From NCBI GenBank assembly GCA_900551645.1, contig URWP01000048.1:1-13180 (forward strand): a stretch of 13,180 nucleotides of DNA, written 5' to 3'. A program made the position numbers and the translations under genes. Shown piece after piece: positions 13,046-13,180 of this stretch (the first letter of the stretch is position 1; the number at the start of each line of letters is the position of its first letter). The notes beneath the pieces are model-generated. The model was not told the origin of the DNA, did not search any database, and saw only the letters and a list, made by a program, of their open reading frames with translations. This DNA comes from an uncultured Bacteroides sp. GTDB taxonomy: Bacteria; Bacteroidota; Bacteroidia; Bacteroidales; Bacteroidaceae.

Positions 13046-13106
13046 GACGTTCTAAGAAATACAGTTGTGTATATCCGGATATACACAATTCTTTTCTAAA
13101 AACGTC
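13046..13106. repeat. 61-bp imperfect inverted repeat with a 24-bp perfect palindromic core
   Basis: The core at 13065-13088 is a perfect palindrome (TTGTGTATATCC and its complement). The flanks also match: GACGTT (13046-13051) pairs with AACGTC (13101-13106), and AGAAA with TTTCT between. It is followed on the plus strand by no clear gene. It could be a terminator for the PfkB transcript (about 150 bases after its stop), an operator, or a small mobile palindromic element. The 12894-13180 stretch has no gene that I can support. Confidence 0.6.
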
Positions 13107-13180
13107 GTGATCTATGAAAGATAAGTACAGCTTTTCGGAATGCTGATGAGGTGATTGGAAGCGGTTTGGTTTTGTTGCCG

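Noticed and set aside
12805..13086. 93-codon minus-strand frame at the right end
   Set aside because: It covers the palindrome and the end of the kinase gene in antisense; the translation is low-complexity and has no family resemblance.
13114..13146. Possible start codon (ATG at 13114) of a gene entering from the right
   Set aside because: The frame stops after 10 codons at TGA, and other nearby starts also close or run off the edge too soon to judge.

Overview
The window looks like a chromosomal segment of a Bacteroidales bacterium of the Bacteroides/Phocaeicola type. Several gene starts are preceded by the Bacteroidetes -7 element TAnnTTTG rather than an E. coli-like -10 box, and Shine-Dalgarno signals are mostly weak. 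A large lipoprotein has a Cys followed by an acidic patch (CKDYDDD), as in surface-exported Bacteroides lipoproteins. The housekeeping proteins (viroplasmin-type RNase HI, ArgS, a short M16 protease, a CBS-less SIS isomerase) are of Bacteroides type.

Layout. Positions 1-3243 are minus-strand genes: the first 38 codons of a membrane-anchored protein (perhaps LTA synthase/sulfatase-like), a viroplasmin-RNase HI protein, argS, and a stand-alone AraC-type DNA-binding domain. Positions 3244-5736 form a small plus-strand accessory island. It holds a repeat-rich regulatory stretch, an AAA_14/DUF4143 ATPase gene reduced to its two ends by an internal deletion, an intact SMC/ABC-like AAA_21 ATPase, and an ATGA-overlapping partner gene broken by a frameshift. 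The frameshift lies just before what I read as a PD-(D/E)xK nuclease motif. The ATPase and partner look like a degenerate two-gene defence-type cassette.

Positions 5881-8511 encode a large AT-rich surface lipoprotein on the minus strand that resembles the phase-variable S-layer lipoproteins of Bacteroides (BT1927-like, by recollection only). Its roughly 500-bp upstream region holds a -7 box, a 20-bp palindrome in the leader, two clusters of an 11-bp iteron (GAGGGAC plus 4 bases), several hairpins, and a pair of related hairpins next to the M16 gene.

Positions 9017-10240 encode an M16 zinc protease (minus). Positions 10340-10614 are a dense block of REP-like palindromes and short tandem repeats. 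After this comes a plus-strand run of a LOG/TIGR00730 gene, an arabinose-5-phosphate-isomerase-like SIS protein and a PfkB sugar kinase, closely spaced and probably one operon. The LOG gene has lost its YGG motif through an apparent 14-bp deletion and is a pseudogene here. The right end is non-coding and contains a strong -7 match and a 61-bp imperfect inverted repeat with a perfect 24-bp palindromic core.

Three of the thirteen genes are visibly broken (AAA_14 ATPase, nuclease-like partner, LOG). Two lie in the accessory island. The third is beside the REP-like repeats.
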